Part shown: in pieces, positions 41,195 through 50,917 of the stretch
Layout: every line of letters begins with the position of its first letter
How positions within the stretch are numbered: the first letter of the stretch is position 1
Assembly: GCA_905221215.1 (NCBI GenBank)
Contig: CAJNCI010000002.1
Coordinates: 1 to 64,000, forward strand
Direction of reading: 5' to 3'
Origin: a bacterium
GTDB taxonomy: Bacteria; Bacillota; Bacilli; Lactobacillales; Streptococcaceae
DNA: 64,000 nt
Made by a program: the position numbers and the translations under genes
The notes under the pieces: model-generated
Databases searched by the model: none
What the model saw: only the letters and a program-made list of their open reading frames with translations
What the model was told of the DNA's origin: nothing

Positions 41195-41923
41195 ATGAAA
41201 ACAAATGATATTGTCTATGGCGTCCATGCCGTTACCGAAGCCCTCCTGGCAAACACAGGAAACAAACTCTACCTCCAAGAAGATCTCCGAGGTAAGAATA
41301 TTGAGAAAGTCAAGGAACTGGCTACAGAAAAGAAGGTGTCCATTTCTTGGACCTCAAAAAAATCCCTCTCTGAGATGACTGAAGGTGCTGTCCACCAAGG
41401 TTTTGTTCTACGAGTATCCGAATTTGCCTATAGCGAACTGAACCAAATCCTTGCCAAAACACGTCAAGAAGAAAATCCACTTCTATTGATTCTGGATGGT
41501 CTAACTGATCCCCATAATCTAGGTTCTATCTTGAGAACAGCCGATGCGACCAACGTTTCAGGTGTCATCATTCCCAAGCACCGTGCTGTCGGAGTTACTC
41601 CTGTCGTTGCCAAAACGGCCACAGGTGCTATTGAACACGTTCCAATTGCCCGAGTTACCAACCTCAGTCAAACCTTAGACAAACTCAAGGATGAAGGTTT
41701 CTGGACCTTTGGAACGGATATGAATGGTACTCCTTGCCACAAGTGGAATACAAAAGGGAAAATCGCCCTCATCATCGGAAATGAAGGAAAAGGCATCTCT
41801 AGCAACATTAAAAAACAGGTCGATGAAATGATTACCATTCCGATGAATGGACATGTTCAAAGCCTTAATGCCAGTGTTGCTGCAGCCATTCTCATGTACG
41901 AAGTTTTCCGAAATAGACTATAA
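41195..41923 (+). CDS. rlmB: 23S rRNA (guanosine-2'-O-)-methyltransferase RlmB
   Basis: A 242-residue SPOUT methyltransferase that methylates G2251 of 23S rRNA. The N-terminal substrate-binding domain (MKTNDIVYGVHAVTEALL) is followed by the knotted SpoU domain with LILDGLTDPHNLGSILRTAD, IIGNEGKGI and the knot motif IPMNGHVQSLNASVAAAIL. ATG 41195 is chosen from the conserved N terminus; no ribosome site can fit between it and the -10 box. The integrated element lies directly upstream. Confidence 0.94.
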   Translation: MKTNDIVYGVHAVTEALLANTGNKLYLQEDLRGKNIEKVKELATEKKVSISWTSKKSLSEMTEGAVHQGFVLRVSEFAYSELNQILAKTRQEENPLLLILDGLTDPHNLGSILRTADATNVSGVIIPKHRAVGVTPVVAKTATGAIEHVPIARVTNLSQTLDKLKDEGFWTFGTDMNGTPCHKWNTKGKIALIIGNEGKGISSNIKKQVDEMITIPMNGHVQSLNASVAAAILMYEVFRNRL

Positions 41924-41956
41924 AAAGTTTCCAGTCATCTGATTGGAAACTTTTTT
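41924..41956 (+). terminator. rlmB terminator
   Basis: AAGTTTCCA pairs with TGGAAACTT around a 10-nt loop; TTTTAT follows. Confidence 0.85.
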
Positions 41957-41962
41957 ATGATT

Positions 41963-42112
41963 ATACTCAATGAAAATCAAAGAGCAAACTAGGAAGCTAG
42001 CTGTAGACAGCTCAAAACACTGTTTTGAGGTTGCAGATAGAACTGACGAAGTCAGTAACATACCTACCGCAAGGCGAAGCTGACGTGGTTTGAAGAGATT
42101 TTCGAAGTGTAT
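41963..42112 (+). repeat. BOX element
   Basis: Starts ATACTCAATGAAAATCAAAG and ends GAGATTTTCGAAGTGTAT, with the AACTGACGAAGTCAG hairpin and the AAGGCGAAGCTGACG segment in between. Its end touches the trxB stop codon. Confidence 0.92.
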
Positions 42113-43023
42113 TAACTATGTTCAGTGATAAACTTGTAAGCTTCTTGACCAGCGATAGCTCCATCTCCAACTGCTGTTGTTACTTGGCGAAGGTCTTTCA
42201 AGCGAACATCTCCAACTGCAAAAATACCATCAACTGCAGTTTTCATGTGGTTATCTGTCACAATCCAGCCAGCCTGATCTTGAATATTCAATTCCTTAAC
42301 AAAATCGCTAACAGGGTCCAAACCAACATAGATAAAGACACCACCGAAGGCTTGCTCTGTCACTTGACCTGTTTTCACATTTTCAAAAACGACAGATTCT
42401 ACTCGGTTTTCACCCTTGATTTCCTTAACTACAGAATCCCAAATAAAGCTGACTTTCTCATTAGCAAAGGCTCGGTCTTGTAACACTTTTTGGGCACGAA
42501 GTTGGTCACGACGGTGAACAATGGTAACCGTCTTAGCAAAGCGAGTCAAGAAGAGGGCTTCTTCAACCGCTGAATCTCCACCACCAACTACCAACAAATC
42601 CTGGTCACGGAAGAATGCTCCATCACATACGGCACAGTAAGAAACACCACGACTGTTCAGTTCTTCTTCTCCTGGAACTCCCAAAGGACGATGTTTAGAA
42701 CCAGTTGCTACGATAACTGTACGTGTTTCATATGTTTGGTCATCAGTAATCACTTTCTTAAAATCACCATGGTCTTGGACATTTTCAACATAACCATAGA
42801 TGTGCTCTACACCAAGATTTTCAAGTGGTTCAAACATCTTTTCAGCCAATTCAGGTCCACTAATATTAGCGTATCCTGGGTAATTTTCGATATCCGATGT
42901 ATTATTCATCTGACCACCTGGCAGACCACCTTCAATCAAGGCTACTTTGAGATTGCTTCGAGCAGCATACAAGGCTGCAGTCATACCTGCAGGTCCAGCA
43001 CCGATAATAATAGTATCGTACAT
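42112..43023 (-). CDS. trxB: thioredoxin reductase
   Basis: A 303-residue flavoprotein passing electrons from NADPH to thioredoxin. FAD-binding GAGPAGMTAALYAAR (8-22), redox pair CAVC near 131-134, NADPH-binding GGGDSAVEEA near 150 and the C-terminal GIFAVGDVR FAD motif. It follows a DUF4059 gene and the tcyBC cystine transporter genes, a sensible grouping for thiol balance. Confidence 0.95.
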   Translation of the reverse strand: MYDTIIIGAGPAGMTAALYAARSNLKVALIEGGLPGGQMNNTSDIENYPGYANISGPELAEKMFEPLENLGVEHIYGYVENVQDHGDFKKVITDDQTYETRTVIVATGSKHRPLGVPGEEELNSRGVSYCAVCDGAFFRDQDLLVVGGGDSAVEEALFLTRFAKTVTIVHRRDQLRAQKVLQDRAFANEKVSFIWDSVVKEIKGENRVESVVFENVKTGQVTEQAFGGVFIYVGLDPVSDFVKELNIQDQAGWIVTDNHMKTAVDGIFAVGDVRLKDLRQVTTAVGDGAIAGQEAYKFITEHS

Positions 43024-43088
43024 ATAGATTCCTTCTTTCTTGTTGTAACTATCTTTATTCTAACTCTTTCTTGTCAATCAAGCAAGGA

Positions 43089-43313
43089 TTATGCCTTGAA
43101 AACAAGAATTAAACTCATAACCGCAAAGGATAATACTGGAACAACCAAGACCCCAATCATAATCATATCATAGAGATGGGCTTGGCGAGCCTTGGCTGTC
43201 TTATCAACTCCCGACATGGCTCTTAGGCCAATCCAAATCCCTAAAAAAATCAGGACAAGGATGGTGGTCAAGATCAAACTCTCGAAATATAAAGAAAATA
43301 GTTGCAGTAGCAT
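43089..43313 (-). CDS. DUF4059-type small membrane protein
   Basis: About 74 residues with two membrane segments (SLYFESLILTTILVLIFLGIW and MIMIGVLVVPVLSFAVMSLI). ATG 43313 has GAGAG 5 bp upstream. The family name comes from memory of the same position beside trxB in other streptococci. Unknown role. Confidence 0.75.
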   Translation of the reverse strand: MLLQLFSLYFESLILTTILVLIFLGIWIGLRAMSGVDKTAKARQAHLYDMIMIGVLVVPVLSFAVMSLILVFKA

Positions 43314-43345
43314 GATTTCTCTCATTTCTATCTTTTTTAAAGAGT

Positions 43346-43374
43346 AAACTCAGCTAGTCCAGCTAACTGAGTTT
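43346..43374 (-). terminator. terminator-like hairpin after tcyC
   Basis: On the minus strand AAACTCAGTTAG pairs with CTAGCTGAGTTT (one G-U) around CTGGA; TTTAAAAAAG follows. It would reduce read-through into DUF4059-trxB. Confidence 0.6.
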
Positions 43375-43390
43375 TTCTTTATCTATTATA

Positions 43391-44134
43391 TCAAATATAA
43401 GTCCGTTTGTAACTAGCGAAGAATTCTTTTGTCCGCTCTTCTTTCGGATGGTGGATAATCTCATCCGGTGTTCCAGACTCAATGATTTTCCCCTTATCTA
43501 AGAAGAGAATCTTGTCAGCCACTTGGGCTACAAAGGACATGTCATGACTGACTAAAATCATGGTTTGACCCGACTTCGCAGCATCTGCAATAGATTTTTC
43601 TACTTCACCAACCAATTCTGGGTCAAGGGCTGAAGTTGGTTCATCTAAGAGCAAGACATCTGGTTTCATGGCAAGGGCACGCGCCAAGGCAACCCGTTGC
43701 TTCTGTCCACCTGATAAATGGCGAGGATAATGGTTCTCACGGTCAGAAAGCCCAACCTTAGCCAACTCTTCCTTGGCAATCTTAGTCGCTTCTTGGTCAG
43801 ATAATTTCTTAACAACAACCAAGCCTTCTTTCACATTAGCAAGTGCTGTACGACGTTCAAACAAATTAAACTGTTGGAAAACCATGGACAGCTTGCGACG
43901 TAGGGCAAGGATTTCTTCTTGAGTGATTTTAGAGAAATCAACTGAGAAATCATCAATCTGAATCGAGCCACTGTCAGGTGTTTCAAGATAATTGAGACTG
44001 CGAAGGAAGGTTGATTTTCCAGCTCCTGAAGAACCAATCAAGGCTACGACTTCTCCTTTTTGGATATCCAAGTCCAGATGATCCAAGACAGTCTGTCCTG
44101 AAAAGGATTTACTTAAATTCGAAATCTTAATCAT
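43391..44134 (-). CDS. tcyC: amino-acid (cystine) ABC transporter ATP-binding protein
   Basis: A 247-residue polar-amino-acid ABC ATPase: Walker A GSSGAGKST (33-41), signature LSGGQKQRVALARAL, Walker B VLLLDEPTSALD and the switch His in LVSHDMS. It overlaps the permease gene by one base. Pneumococcal work assigns the equivalent pair beside trxB to cystine uptake (TcyBC); that is recalled, not shown here. Confidence 0.88.
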   Translation of the reverse strand: MIKISNLSKSFSGQTVLDHLDLDIQKGEVVALIGSSGAGKSTFLRSLNYLETPDSGSIQIDDFSVDFSKITQEEILALRRKLSMVFQQFNLFERRTALANVKEGLVVVKKLSDQEATKIAKEELAKVGLSDRENHYPRHLSGGQKQRVALARALAMKPDVLLLDEPTSALDPELVGEVEKSIADAAKSGQTMILVSHDMSFVAQVADKILFLDKGKIIESGTPDEIIHHPKEERTKEFFASYKRTYI

Positions 44135-44934
44135 TAACGAAGGTCTCCTTTCACATCTGTTTGCACTGTATCAGGTGCAGAAATAGCCATTTTTCTCTCG
44201 ATGAAACGACCGAGGCTTTCAATTCCGATATTGACTACCCAATAAACAAGGGCAACGGAGATGAAGCGTTCAAAATAGCGATAATCGGCACCACCCAAAA
44301 TCTGAGCTTGGGCAAAGACTTCCACAACACCCGCACTAAAGGCTAGGGAAGTTCCCTTGGTCAAGCCAATTAGGGAATTAATCAAGGTTGGAGTCGCCAC
44401 AACAGCCGCATTTGGAATAATCACTCGTCGATAAACTTGTGCTCGGGTCATCCCCAGACTGCGTGCCGCCTCAATCTCACCAGGATTAACTGAGAGAATC
44501 GCTGCACGAATGGTTTCACTAGCATAAGCTGCCTCATTGAAAGCAAAGGCTACAATCGCAAAAGCAGCAGCTGGAATCGCATTGATATTGAGACCAGTAC
44601 CCCATTGCTGATTGAGGGCTTTCAAAGCCAAAGGAATTCCGTAGTAAGTCAACATAAGCTGTACCAAAATCGGTGTTCCTTTTAAGAAACTAACAAAGAA
44701 GGCCTGCAAGGGATATAAAATCTTGACACGATTGATCTTCACAATGGCAAAAATCAGCGCTAAAACCAAGCCAAAAAGGGCACCTCCAATGGTCAACATA
44801 ATCGTTGTTGGAAGTTGTTGGACAATTCTTGGAATCCCATCAAAGACCGAACGCAGGCTAAACAGCTTGCCATCCGGAATCAATTGCATCAAGTTTTGAT
44901 ACCAATCTGATGCTAAAATCGTTGTAACATTCAT
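44134..44934 (-). CDS. tcyB: amino-acid (cystine) ABC transporter permease
   Basis: A 266-residue permease of the HisMQ type with about five membrane helices from residue 38 on and the EAA loop EIEAARSLGMTRAQVYRRVIIP near 165 that docks the ATPase. The first 35 residues are not a binding domain, so a separate binding lipoprotein must exist elsewhere. An extended -10 (TGGTAGAAT) precedes the gene. Confidence 0.87.
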   Translation of the reverse strand: MNVTTILASDWYQNLMQLIPDGKLFSLRSVFDGIPRIVQQLPTTIMLTIGGALFGLVLALIFAIVKINRVKILYPLQAFFVSFLKGTPILVQLMLTYYGIPLALKALNQQWGTGLNINAIPAAAFAIVAFAFNEAAYASETIRAAILSVNPGEIEAARSLGMTRAQVYRRVIIPNAAVVATPTLINSLIGLTKGTSLAFSAGVVEVFAQAQILGGADYRYFERFISVALVYWVVNIGIESLGRFIERKMAISAPDTVQTDVKGDLR

Positions 44935-45063
44935 AAAAACATCCTCTCCTGATAATGATTCATTCTACCATACTTCTGCCGTCAATGAAATTATTTGCTA
45001 CGGTCAGGTACAGACTTTGTCTACCTACTAGTTTATCATACTTTGAAACAGGGAGGTTATATA

Positions 45064-45090
45064 TTTTATCTATCAAAGAGATAGATAAAA
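45064..45090. terminator. terminator after the ArsC-like gene
   Basis: TTTTATCTATC pairs with GATAGATAAAA around a 5-nt loop; lies 1 bp past the stop codon. Confidence 0.6.
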
Positions 45091-45091
45091 A

Positions 45092-45448
45092 CTATTTCAG
45101 TCCCAATTCTTCGTAAGCTTTTCGATAACCGATTTGCTTAACAGTTTCATTCTCCACTAAAATCGGTCGTTTTAATAACATACCGTCACTTGCTAGCAAC
45201 TCAGCTGCTTCTTGATTCGACAGACTTCCTACCTTATCTTTCAATCCTAATTCACGGTATTTGATTCCACTGGTGTTGAAAAATTGCTTCAACTGGAACC
45301 CTGAGGTTTCTAGCCAGTTTAAAATGACTTCTTGGCTAGGTGTTTCTTCGACGATATGAACGGCTTTGTAGTCCACACCGAGTTGATTTAATTCTTGTTT
45401 TGCTTTTTTACAAGTTGAACATTTTGGGTATTCGATAAATTCTAACAT
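45092..45448 (-). CDS. ArsC/Spx-family thioredoxin-fold protein
   Basis: About 118 residues: MLEFIEYPKCSTCKKAKQEL with a CxxC at the first helix, then IKYRELGLK and the cis-Pro region LLKRPILVEN. This is the arsenate-reductase-like family; the CxxC and the lack of ars genes make real arsenate reduction doubtful. ATG 45448 is preferred over GTG 45457. Last gene of an operon with GNAT and ogt. Confidence 0.85.
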   Translation of the reverse strand: MLEFIEYPKCSTCKKAKQELNQLGVDYKAVHIVEETPSQEVILNWLETSGFQLKQFFNTSGIKYRELGLKDKVGSLSNQEAAELLASDGMLLKRPILVENETVKQIGYRKAYEELGLK

Positions 45449-45460
45449 GTGTTTCACTTT

Positions 45461-45970
45461 CTATTTTATATCTTTAAAATCTGCGCCTTCATGCTCTAAG
45501 AGCCAGACTTTCTTTTCCACTCCTGCAGCATAACCAGTCAGATGCTTGCCTGCTCCAAGCACACGATGACAAGGTACAAGGATGGACCAAGGATTGCGTC
45601 CTACTGCTCCACCAATTGCTTGAGCAGAAGCCACTTGCAGGTCTTGAGCTATTTGTCCATAGGTCACTGTCTGAGCATAAGGAATGCCCTGTAAATAGGA
45701 CCAAACTCTCTTTTCAAAATCCGTACCGATTGGAGCCAAGGGGAAGGTGGATAAATCCTGATACTTGCCTTTAAAGTAATCATCTAAGCAAGCAATAACT
45801 GTGTCTAAAATAGGATGACTAACAACTTCTTCTATTGTTTTGTCTCCTAATCCCCTCTCAAAATACTTCTGCTCCTGCACCCAAATTCCATACAGATATT
45901 GCTCGTCAGCAACCAAGGACAAAGTTCCTATTGGCGAAGAGTAGAGCATTTTTGCGTACTTCTTTTGCAT
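45461..45970 (-). CDS. ogt: methylated-DNA-[protein]-cysteine S-methyltransferase
   Basis: A 169-residue suicide repair protein that takes alkyl groups from O6-alkylguanine in DNA. The active site IPCHRV appears as VPCHRVLGAG (Cys near 136); the Asn hinge GRNPWSILVPCH is intact. Overlaps the GNAT gene by one base. Confidence 0.93.
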   Translation of the reverse strand: MQKKYAKMLYSSPIGTLSLVADEQYLYGIWVQEQKYFERGLGDKTIEEVVSHPILDTVIACLDDYFKGKYQDLSTFPLAPIGTDFEKRVWSYLQGIPYAQTVTYGQIAQDLQVASAQAIGGAVGRNPWSILVPCHRVLGAGKHLTGYAAGVEKKVWLLEHEGADFKDIK

Positions 45971-46464
45971 TATTTCTTTAATTTTTGATAGGCCAAACGT
46001 TCCCCATCTACTGGCACCTTACCAACCTGTTTAAAACCGAGTTTTTCAAAAATATGTTGCATGGCCTTGTTTGCAACATGCGTATCTGAGCGAAAATCTA
46101 GATAATCAAAACCTTCAATCAAGCCCTCTAAGAAGGTTTGAGCAACCCCCTGTCCCTGCACATCTGTTGCCACAGCAATACGATGAAAGACTAGATACTC
46201 TGATTCTCCTCCTTGCCAGTTTCCCTCATAAATAGCTTCATAGGTCTCCTCTGGACTCTTGGTCACAGCAGCATAGGCTAGCAGTTCGCCCTCTTCCAAG
46301 GCTACATAGGCTTGGCCTGAGATAACATCATCGATAATAATGTCTGTATTTGGATAGCCATTTTGCCACTGGTCACTACCAGCATCTGCTAAACATTTCT
46401 TAGCTTGCTCAATCACCTGCATGATGGCATCTACTTCATTTGGAAAAGCTAAACGAATCTCCAT
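45970..46464 (-). CDS. GNAT-family N-acetyltransferase
   Basis: A 164-residue acetyltransferase: the acetyl-CoA loop is VQGQGVAQTFLEG (about 108-120), preceded by strand EYLVFHRIAVAT and followed by VANKAMQHIFEKLGFKQVG. Substrate unknown. First gene of a three-gene unit with ogt and the ArsC-like gene. Confidence 0.88.
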   Translation of the reverse strand: MEIRLAFPNEVDAIMQVIEQAKKCLADAGSDQWQNGYPNTDIIIDDVISGQAYVALEEGELLAYAAVTKSPEETYEAIYEGNWQGGESEYLVFHRIAVATDVQGQGVAQTFLEGLIEGFDYLDFRSDTHVANKAMQHIFEKLGFKQVGKVPVDGERLAYQKLKK

Positions 46465-46598
46465 ATTTTCCCCTCATTTCTGACTAGTTTCTCCCATCAT
46501 AGCATAATTTAAGCCTTTTCACAAGCAGTTAAAACTTGACTATTTGTTTTTATTATTTTATAATCTAGTTATTAAAACTAGATAAAAAGGAGTTGAAA

Positions 46599-47042
46599 AT
46601 GAAAACTGCTTTTTCTTACCCAAGATGGGAAGAAATTCCAAACATTGACCTCTATCTGGACCAGGTTTTACTCTATGTCAATCAGGTCTGTGCTCCCATC
46701 TCTCCAGATAAAGATAAAGGACTAACAGCATCCATGGTCAATAACTATGTCAAACATGGTTATCTGACAAAGCCTGACAAGAAAAAATACCAACGCCAAC
46801 AGATTGCCCGTCTGATTGCTATCACAACCCTCAAGTCGGTATTCTCTATTCAAGAAATAGCCGAGACACTTAATACTCTACAAAGTCAAGCAAGTTCAGA
46901 GCAACTCTACAATGCTTTTGTGGACTATATGAACCAAGGAATTGACCCAGCTAACCCTATTATACAAAGTAGCTGCCAAACCGTTAAACTCTATCATCAA
47001 ACTCTAGCCTTAATCCATCATACTGAAGAGGAGGAAATCTAA
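46599..47042 (+). CDS. DUF1836 protein
   Basis: About 147 residues with a MerR-like winged-helix region (GLTASMVNNYVKHGYLTKPDKKKYQRQQIARLIAITTLK) characteristic of DUF1836. Likely a DNA-binding regulator without a known target. ATG 46599 has AAGGAG 7 bp upstream; the stop overlaps the next start (TAATG), so it may control or be co-expressed with the membrane protein that follows. Confidence 0.82.
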   Translation: MKTAFSYPRWEEIPNIDLYLDQVLLYVNQVCAPISPDKDKGLTASMVNNYVKHGYLTKPDKKKYQRQQIARLIAITTLKSVFSIQEIAETLNTLQSQASSEQLYNAFVDYMNQGIDPANPIIQSSCQTVKLYHQTLALIHHTEEEEI

Positions 47043-47689
47043 TGAATACTAGTCTTAAACTCAGTAAACAACTTAGTTTTGGAGAGGAGATTGCTAATAG
47101 TGTGACCCATGCCGTAGGTGCAGTCATCATGCTCATCTTACTGCCTATTTCATCCACCTATAGTTATGAGGCACACGGATTTTTATCATCTATAGGTGTA
47201 TCCATTTTCGTCATTAGTCTCTTTCTCATGTTCCTCTCGTCAACCATTTACCACTCTATGGCCTATGGTTCGACCCACAAATATGTCTTGCGAATTATTG
47301 ATCATTCTATGATTTATGTTGCTATTGCAGGCTCATACACGCCCGTCGTCTTGACCTTAATGAATAACTGGTTTGGCTATCTGATTATTGCCATACAATG
47401 GGGAACGACCATCTTTGGCATCCTCTATAAAATCTTCGCTAAAAAGGTCAATGAGAAATTCAGCCTTGCCCTTTACCTGATTATGGGCTGGTTGGTTCTG
47501 GCTATCATTCCTGCCATTATCAGTCAAACGACACCCATCTTTTGGAGCCTCATGGTAACTGGTGGACTCTCTTATACAGTTGGAGCTGGATTTTATGCCA
47601 AGAAAAAACCTTATTTCCACATGATTTGGCATCTCTTCATCCTAGCTGCGTCCGCACTCCAATACATCGCCATTGTTTATTACATGTAA
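47042..47689 (+). CDS. trhA: PAQR/hemolysin III-family membrane protein
   Basis: A 215-residue protein with seven membrane segments. The conserved polar residues are present: EEIANSVTHAVGA near the start, SSTIYHSMAY, and FHMIWHLFILAAS at the end; the His and Asp residues of this family form a metal-hydrolase-like site. Bacterial members affect membrane lipid homeostasis rather than true haemolysis. Confidence 0.9.
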   Translation: MNTSLKLSKQLSFGEEIANSVTHAVGAVIMLILLPISSTYSYEAHGFLSSIGVSIFVISLFLMFLSSTIYHSMAYGSTHKYVLRIIDHSMIYVAIAGSYTPVVLTLMNNWFGYLIIAIQWGTTIFGILYKIFAKKVNEKFSLALYLIMGWLVLAIIPAIISQTTPIFWSLMVTGGLSYTVGAGFYAKKKPYFHMIWHLFILAASALQYIAIVYYM

Positions 47690-47720
47690 AAAAGTTGAGA
47701 AATTCAATCTCAACTTTTTT
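47688..47720. terminator. bidirectional terminator between trhA and pdxT
   Basis: AAAAAAGTTGAGA pairs with TCTCAACTTTTTT around a 7-nt loop; it contains the pdxT stop codon. Confidence 0.88.
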
Positions 47721-48291
47721 CTTTACACATATTGATAAAGTACTGGTGCAAGCGCACATCATCAGTCAATTCTGGATGAAAAGAGGTTACCAACATATTT
47801 TTTTCTTGGGTTGCAACGATTTGATTATCAACTGTTGCTAGAATTTCTACACTCTCTCCAACACTGCTGATAATTGGACCACGGATAAAGGTCATTGGAA
47901 TCTGACCAACTCCCTTACATTCTGCTTCCGTATAGAAACTCCCTAGTTGGCGTCCATAGGCATTGCGCTCAACTACTATATCCATAGTTCCTAGATGACA
48001 ATCTTCTTGAGAAGTGATTTCCTTAGCCAGCAAAATTAAGCCTGCACAGGTTCCAAATACTGGTAAACCTGATAGAATGGCTTCTCGAATGGGAATCAGC
48101 ATGTTCTGGTCACGTAAGAGCTTGCCCATGGTTGTAGACTCCCCACCAGGTAATATCAAACCAGCCAAGTCACTCTGATGCTGATGAAAATCATCTAAAT
48201 TTCTGATTTCAACACTCTCGACACCCAATTTATCTAGTACTTTTGCATGTTCTGCAAAGGCACCTTGCAAGGCCAATATTCCAATTTTCAT
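47710..48291 (-). CDS. pdxT: pyridoxal 5'-phosphate synthase glutaminase subunit
   Basis: A 193-residue class I glutaminase that feeds ammonia to Pdx[16 protein letters not shown], the nucleophile in [12 protein letters not shown] (Cys79) and the His/Glu of TSFHPELT are present. Starts one base after pdxS stops. Confidence 0.95.
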   Translation of the reverse strand: MKIGILALQGAFAEHAKVLDKLGVESVEIRNLDDFHQHQSDLAGLILPGGESTTMGKLLRDQNMLIPIREAILSGLPVFGTCAGLILLAKEITSQEDCHLGTMDIVVERNAYGRQLGSFYTEAECKGVGQIPMTFIRGPIISSVGESVEILATVDNQIVATQEKNMLVTSFHPELTDDVRLHQYFINMCKEKS

Positions 48292-49167
48292 CTATTTTCC
48301 TCGCTCAGCCATGAGAATTTGGATTTCGTTCTCATTAATTCCAACCATAGCTTCCCCTAAATCTTCAGAGATTTGAGCTAGGATTTGAGGATTTCGGAAG
48401 TTAGTCACAGCCTTCACAATGGCGCTCGCTCGTTTAACAGGATCGCCTGACTTGAAAATACCTGAACCGACAAAGACACCCTCTGCCCCTAATTGCATCA
48501 TTAGCGCAGCATCTGCTGGCGTTGCAACACCTCCAGCCGCAAAGTTTACAACTGGTAATTTCCCATGTTCATGAACATATTGAACCAATTCTACAGGGAC
48601 TTGCAAGTCCTTAGCAGCAACATAGAGCTCGTCCTCACGTAGATTTTGAATGCGGCGAATTTCCTGATTCATCATACGCATATGGCGAACAGCTTGGACG
48701 ATATCTCCTGTACCTGGTTCTCCTTTTGTACGAATCATAGAAGCACCTTCAGCGATACGACGCAAGGCTTCACCCAAATCCTTAGCGCCACAGACAAACG
48801 GAACTTGGAATTCTTTCTTATCCACATGGAAACGGTCGTCAGCTGGAGATAAAACTTCACTCTCATCGATATAGTCAATCTCAATAGCCTCTAAAATCTG
48901 AGCTTCAACAAAATGCCCGATTCTGACCTTGGCCATCACTGGAATACTAACTGCTTCTTGGATTTCCTTAATCATCTTTGGATCGCTCATGCGGGAAACC
49001 CCTCCAGCCGCACGTATATCAGCCGGAATTCGTTCCAAGGCCATAACAGCTGCCGCACCAGCAGCCTCTGCAATACGAGCCTGTTCTGGATTCTGAACAT
49101 CCATGATAACCCCACCTTTGAGCATCTGTGCCAAGTTTTTATTTAGTTCATAACGATTTTCAGTCAT
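48292..49167 (-). CDS. pdxS: pyridoxal 5'-phosphate synthase lyase subunit
   Basis: PdxS builds PLP from ribose 5-phosphate, glyceraldehyde 3-phosphate and ammonia in a 12-mer with PdxT. 291 residues with [17 protein letters not shown], the lysine of [10 protein letters not shown] and [30 protein letters not shown] 49167 is chosen ([18 protein letters not shown] upstream); the frame is open 12 codons more. Confidence 0.96.
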   Translation of the reverse strand: MTENRYELNKNLAQMLKGGVIMDVQNPEQARIAEAAGAAAVMALERIPADIRAAGGVSRMSDPKMIKEIQEAVSIPVMAKVRIGHFVEAQILEAIEIDYIDESEVLSPADDRFHVDKKEFQVPFVCGAKDLGEALRRIAEGASMIRTKGEPGTGDIVQAVRHMRMMNQEIRRIQNLREDELYVAAKDLQVPVELVQYVHEHGKLPVVNFAAGGVATPADAALMMQLGAEGVFVGSGIFKSGDPVKRASAIVKAVTNFRNPQILAQISEDLGEAMVGINENEIQILMAERGK

Positions 49168-49270
49168 TTCTTTATCCTCATTATTTATATTGGTAGCTAC
49201 CATTTCATTTTAAGGCAGATTAGAAGGAATCACAAGATAAAAAAAGGATAATTGTATGGGTACAGATTGA

Positions 49271-49421
49271 CACTCAATGAAAATCAAAGAGCAAACTAGG
49301 AAGCTAGCCGCAGGTTGCTCAAAGCACTGCTTTGAGGTTGTAGATAGAACTGACGAAGTCAGTAACATATATACGGTAAGGCGAAGCTGACGTGGTTTGA
49401 ATTTGATTTTCGAAGAGTATA
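49271..49421 (+). repeat. BOX element
   Basis: Starts ACTCAATGAAAATCAAAGAG and ends TTGATTTTCGAAGAGTAT, with AACTGACGAAGTCAG and AAGGCGAAGCTGACG inside. Lies between pdxS and the nox terminator. Confidence 0.92.
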
Positions 49422-49424
49422 ACT

Positions 49425-49461
49425 AAAAAACTATCTGACCTTAACTTAAAGCCAGATAGTT
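49425..49461 (-). terminator. nox terminator
   Basis: AACTATCTG pairs with CAGATAGTT around a 15-nt loop; TTTTTTAG follows on the minus strand. Confidence 0.8.
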
Positions 49462-49470
49462 CATCAAATT

Positions 49471-50850
49471 TTATTTTTCAGCTGTAAGTGCAGCCATTGT
49501 GATGTAGTTGTATGGTTTGTTGAAGTGTGGCAAGAAGAAGAGGTCTGTCAATGCCAATTTATCAATTGTTACATGCTCTTGGATAGCAAGTGAGAACATG
49601 TGGATTCCCATGCTGATTGCAGAATCGTGTGAAACCATTTGCGCACCAAGAATTTCACGGCTATCTTTGTCAAAGACAATCTTGATTGCTACTTCATGGT
49701 TATCATGTTTCATGAATTCTGGTTTTTGAAGATCGTTAAAGCCTGTTTCAGTGGCATTGTAACCTGCTGCTTTTGCTTTTTCAAGAGTTAAACCAGTTGA
49801 AACCATGTTAAGACCGTAAATAGATATACCGTTTGAACCTTGAACACCGATTCCTTCCAATTCATGTCCACAAGCGTTGTAAGCACCAACGATACCAGTA
49901 CGAACAGCGTTTGAAGCAAGAGCGATGTAGCTAGTATCTTTACGAGCGTTGTCATAAACAGTTGCACAGTCACCAACGGCAAATACACCTGGAAGTGATG
50001 TTTCTTGTTTCTTGTCTACAAGGAAGGCACCGTTACGGAAGAGTTCAATCTTACCATCAGCAAGGGCTGTATTTGGACGGAAACCAACCGCAAGGATAAC
50101 CATGTCCACATCGAAAGTTTCTTTATCAGTAATCAAGCGTTCAACTTTACCGTCACCCTCGATTGCTTTAACAGTTTGACCAAGCGCCAAGCGGATGTTG
50201 TGGTCTTCCAAGTTCTTAGCCATCATTTGTGTGAAGTCTTTGTCATAGTAACCGTTCAAAACAGTATCAACGATATCAACAAGGACAACTTCTTTTCCAA
50301 GACGCTCAAAGGCTTCAGCAAGTTCAACACCGATGTATCCACCACCAACAACAGCGATACGGTCAAGGTGTTGGCTCTTGTCAGCCAATTTGTGAATCAC
50401 TTCTTCAGCGTTTTGGTACAATTTAACGAATTGTACATTTTCAAGAGTTGCTTTAAATTCGCGGTTTCCTTTAACAATTTCAACACCTTCGATTGGTGGC
50501 AAGATTGGTGTAGAACCTGTAGCGAAAATCAATTTTTCGTATGATTCTTTGTGCTCTTTCCCTTCAACTTCTGCAGTAACTACTTTGTTATCATAGTCGA
50601 TTGAAAGAACTGGTGAGTTCATGTAGACTTTAGCACCTTTAGCTTCCAATTTTTCTTTATCAGAATAGAACAAGCCTTCAGCACCGTCAATTTGCTCCCC
50701 AATCCAAAGAGCCATTCCACATCCTAGGAAAGAGATGTTAGAGTTTTGGTCGAATACAACGATTTCGTTCTCATTACCAAAATTATCCAACATAGTATTA
50801 ATACATGCTGTACCAGCGTGGTTAGCACCAACTACAACGATTTTACTCAT
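49471..50850 (-). CDS. nox: NADH oxidase (water-forming)
   Basis: A 459-residue flavoenzyme that reduces oxygen to water with NADH and so regenerates NAD and removes oxygen. FAD-binding [17 protein letters not shown] at the start, the redox-active Cys in [12 protein letters not shown] (near 44), NADH-binding [15 protein letters not shown] near 168 and [10 protein letters not shown] cre site overlaps its promoter. Confidence 0.95.
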   Translation of the reverse strand: MSKIVVVGANHAGTACINTMLDNFGNENEIVVFDQNSNISFLGCGMALWIGEQIDGAEGLFYSDKEKLEAKGAKVYMNSPVLSIDYDNKVVTAEVEGKEHKESYEKLIFATGSTPILPPIEGVEIVKGNREFKATLENVQFVKLYQNAEEVIHKLADKSQHLDRIAVVGGGYIGVELAEAFERLGKEVVLVDIVDTVLNGYYDKDFTQMMAKNLEDHNIRLALGQTVKAIEGDGKVERLITDKETFDVDMVILAVGFRPNTALADGKIELFRNGAFLVDKKQETSLPGVFAVGDCATVYDNARKDTSYIALASNAVRTGIVGAYNACGHELEGIGVQGSNGISIYGLNMVSTGLTLEKAKAAGYNATETGFNDLQKPEFMKHDNHEVAIKIVFDKDSREILGAQMVSHDSAISMGIHMFSLAIQEHVTIDKLALTDLFFLPHFNKPYNYITMAALTAEK

Positions 50851-50888
50851 AGAAAAATTCCTACCTTCAATTTTAAATTTACTCTTCT

Positions 50889-50917
50889 AGTATAACATTT
50901 ACTGTTAGCGTTTACAA
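50889..50917 (-). promoter_or_regulatory. nox promoter with cre site
   Basis: TTGTAA (50917-50912), 17 bp, TATACT (50894-50889). TGTTAGCGTTTACA at 50903-50916 matches the cre consensus at 13 of 14 positions and covers the -35 and part of the spacer. Confidence 0.65.

Noticed and set aside
50005..50544. 179-codon open frame opposite nox
   Set aside because: Antisense to a conserved flavoenzyme gene, no ribosome site, repetitive Phe/Asn/Ser composition.
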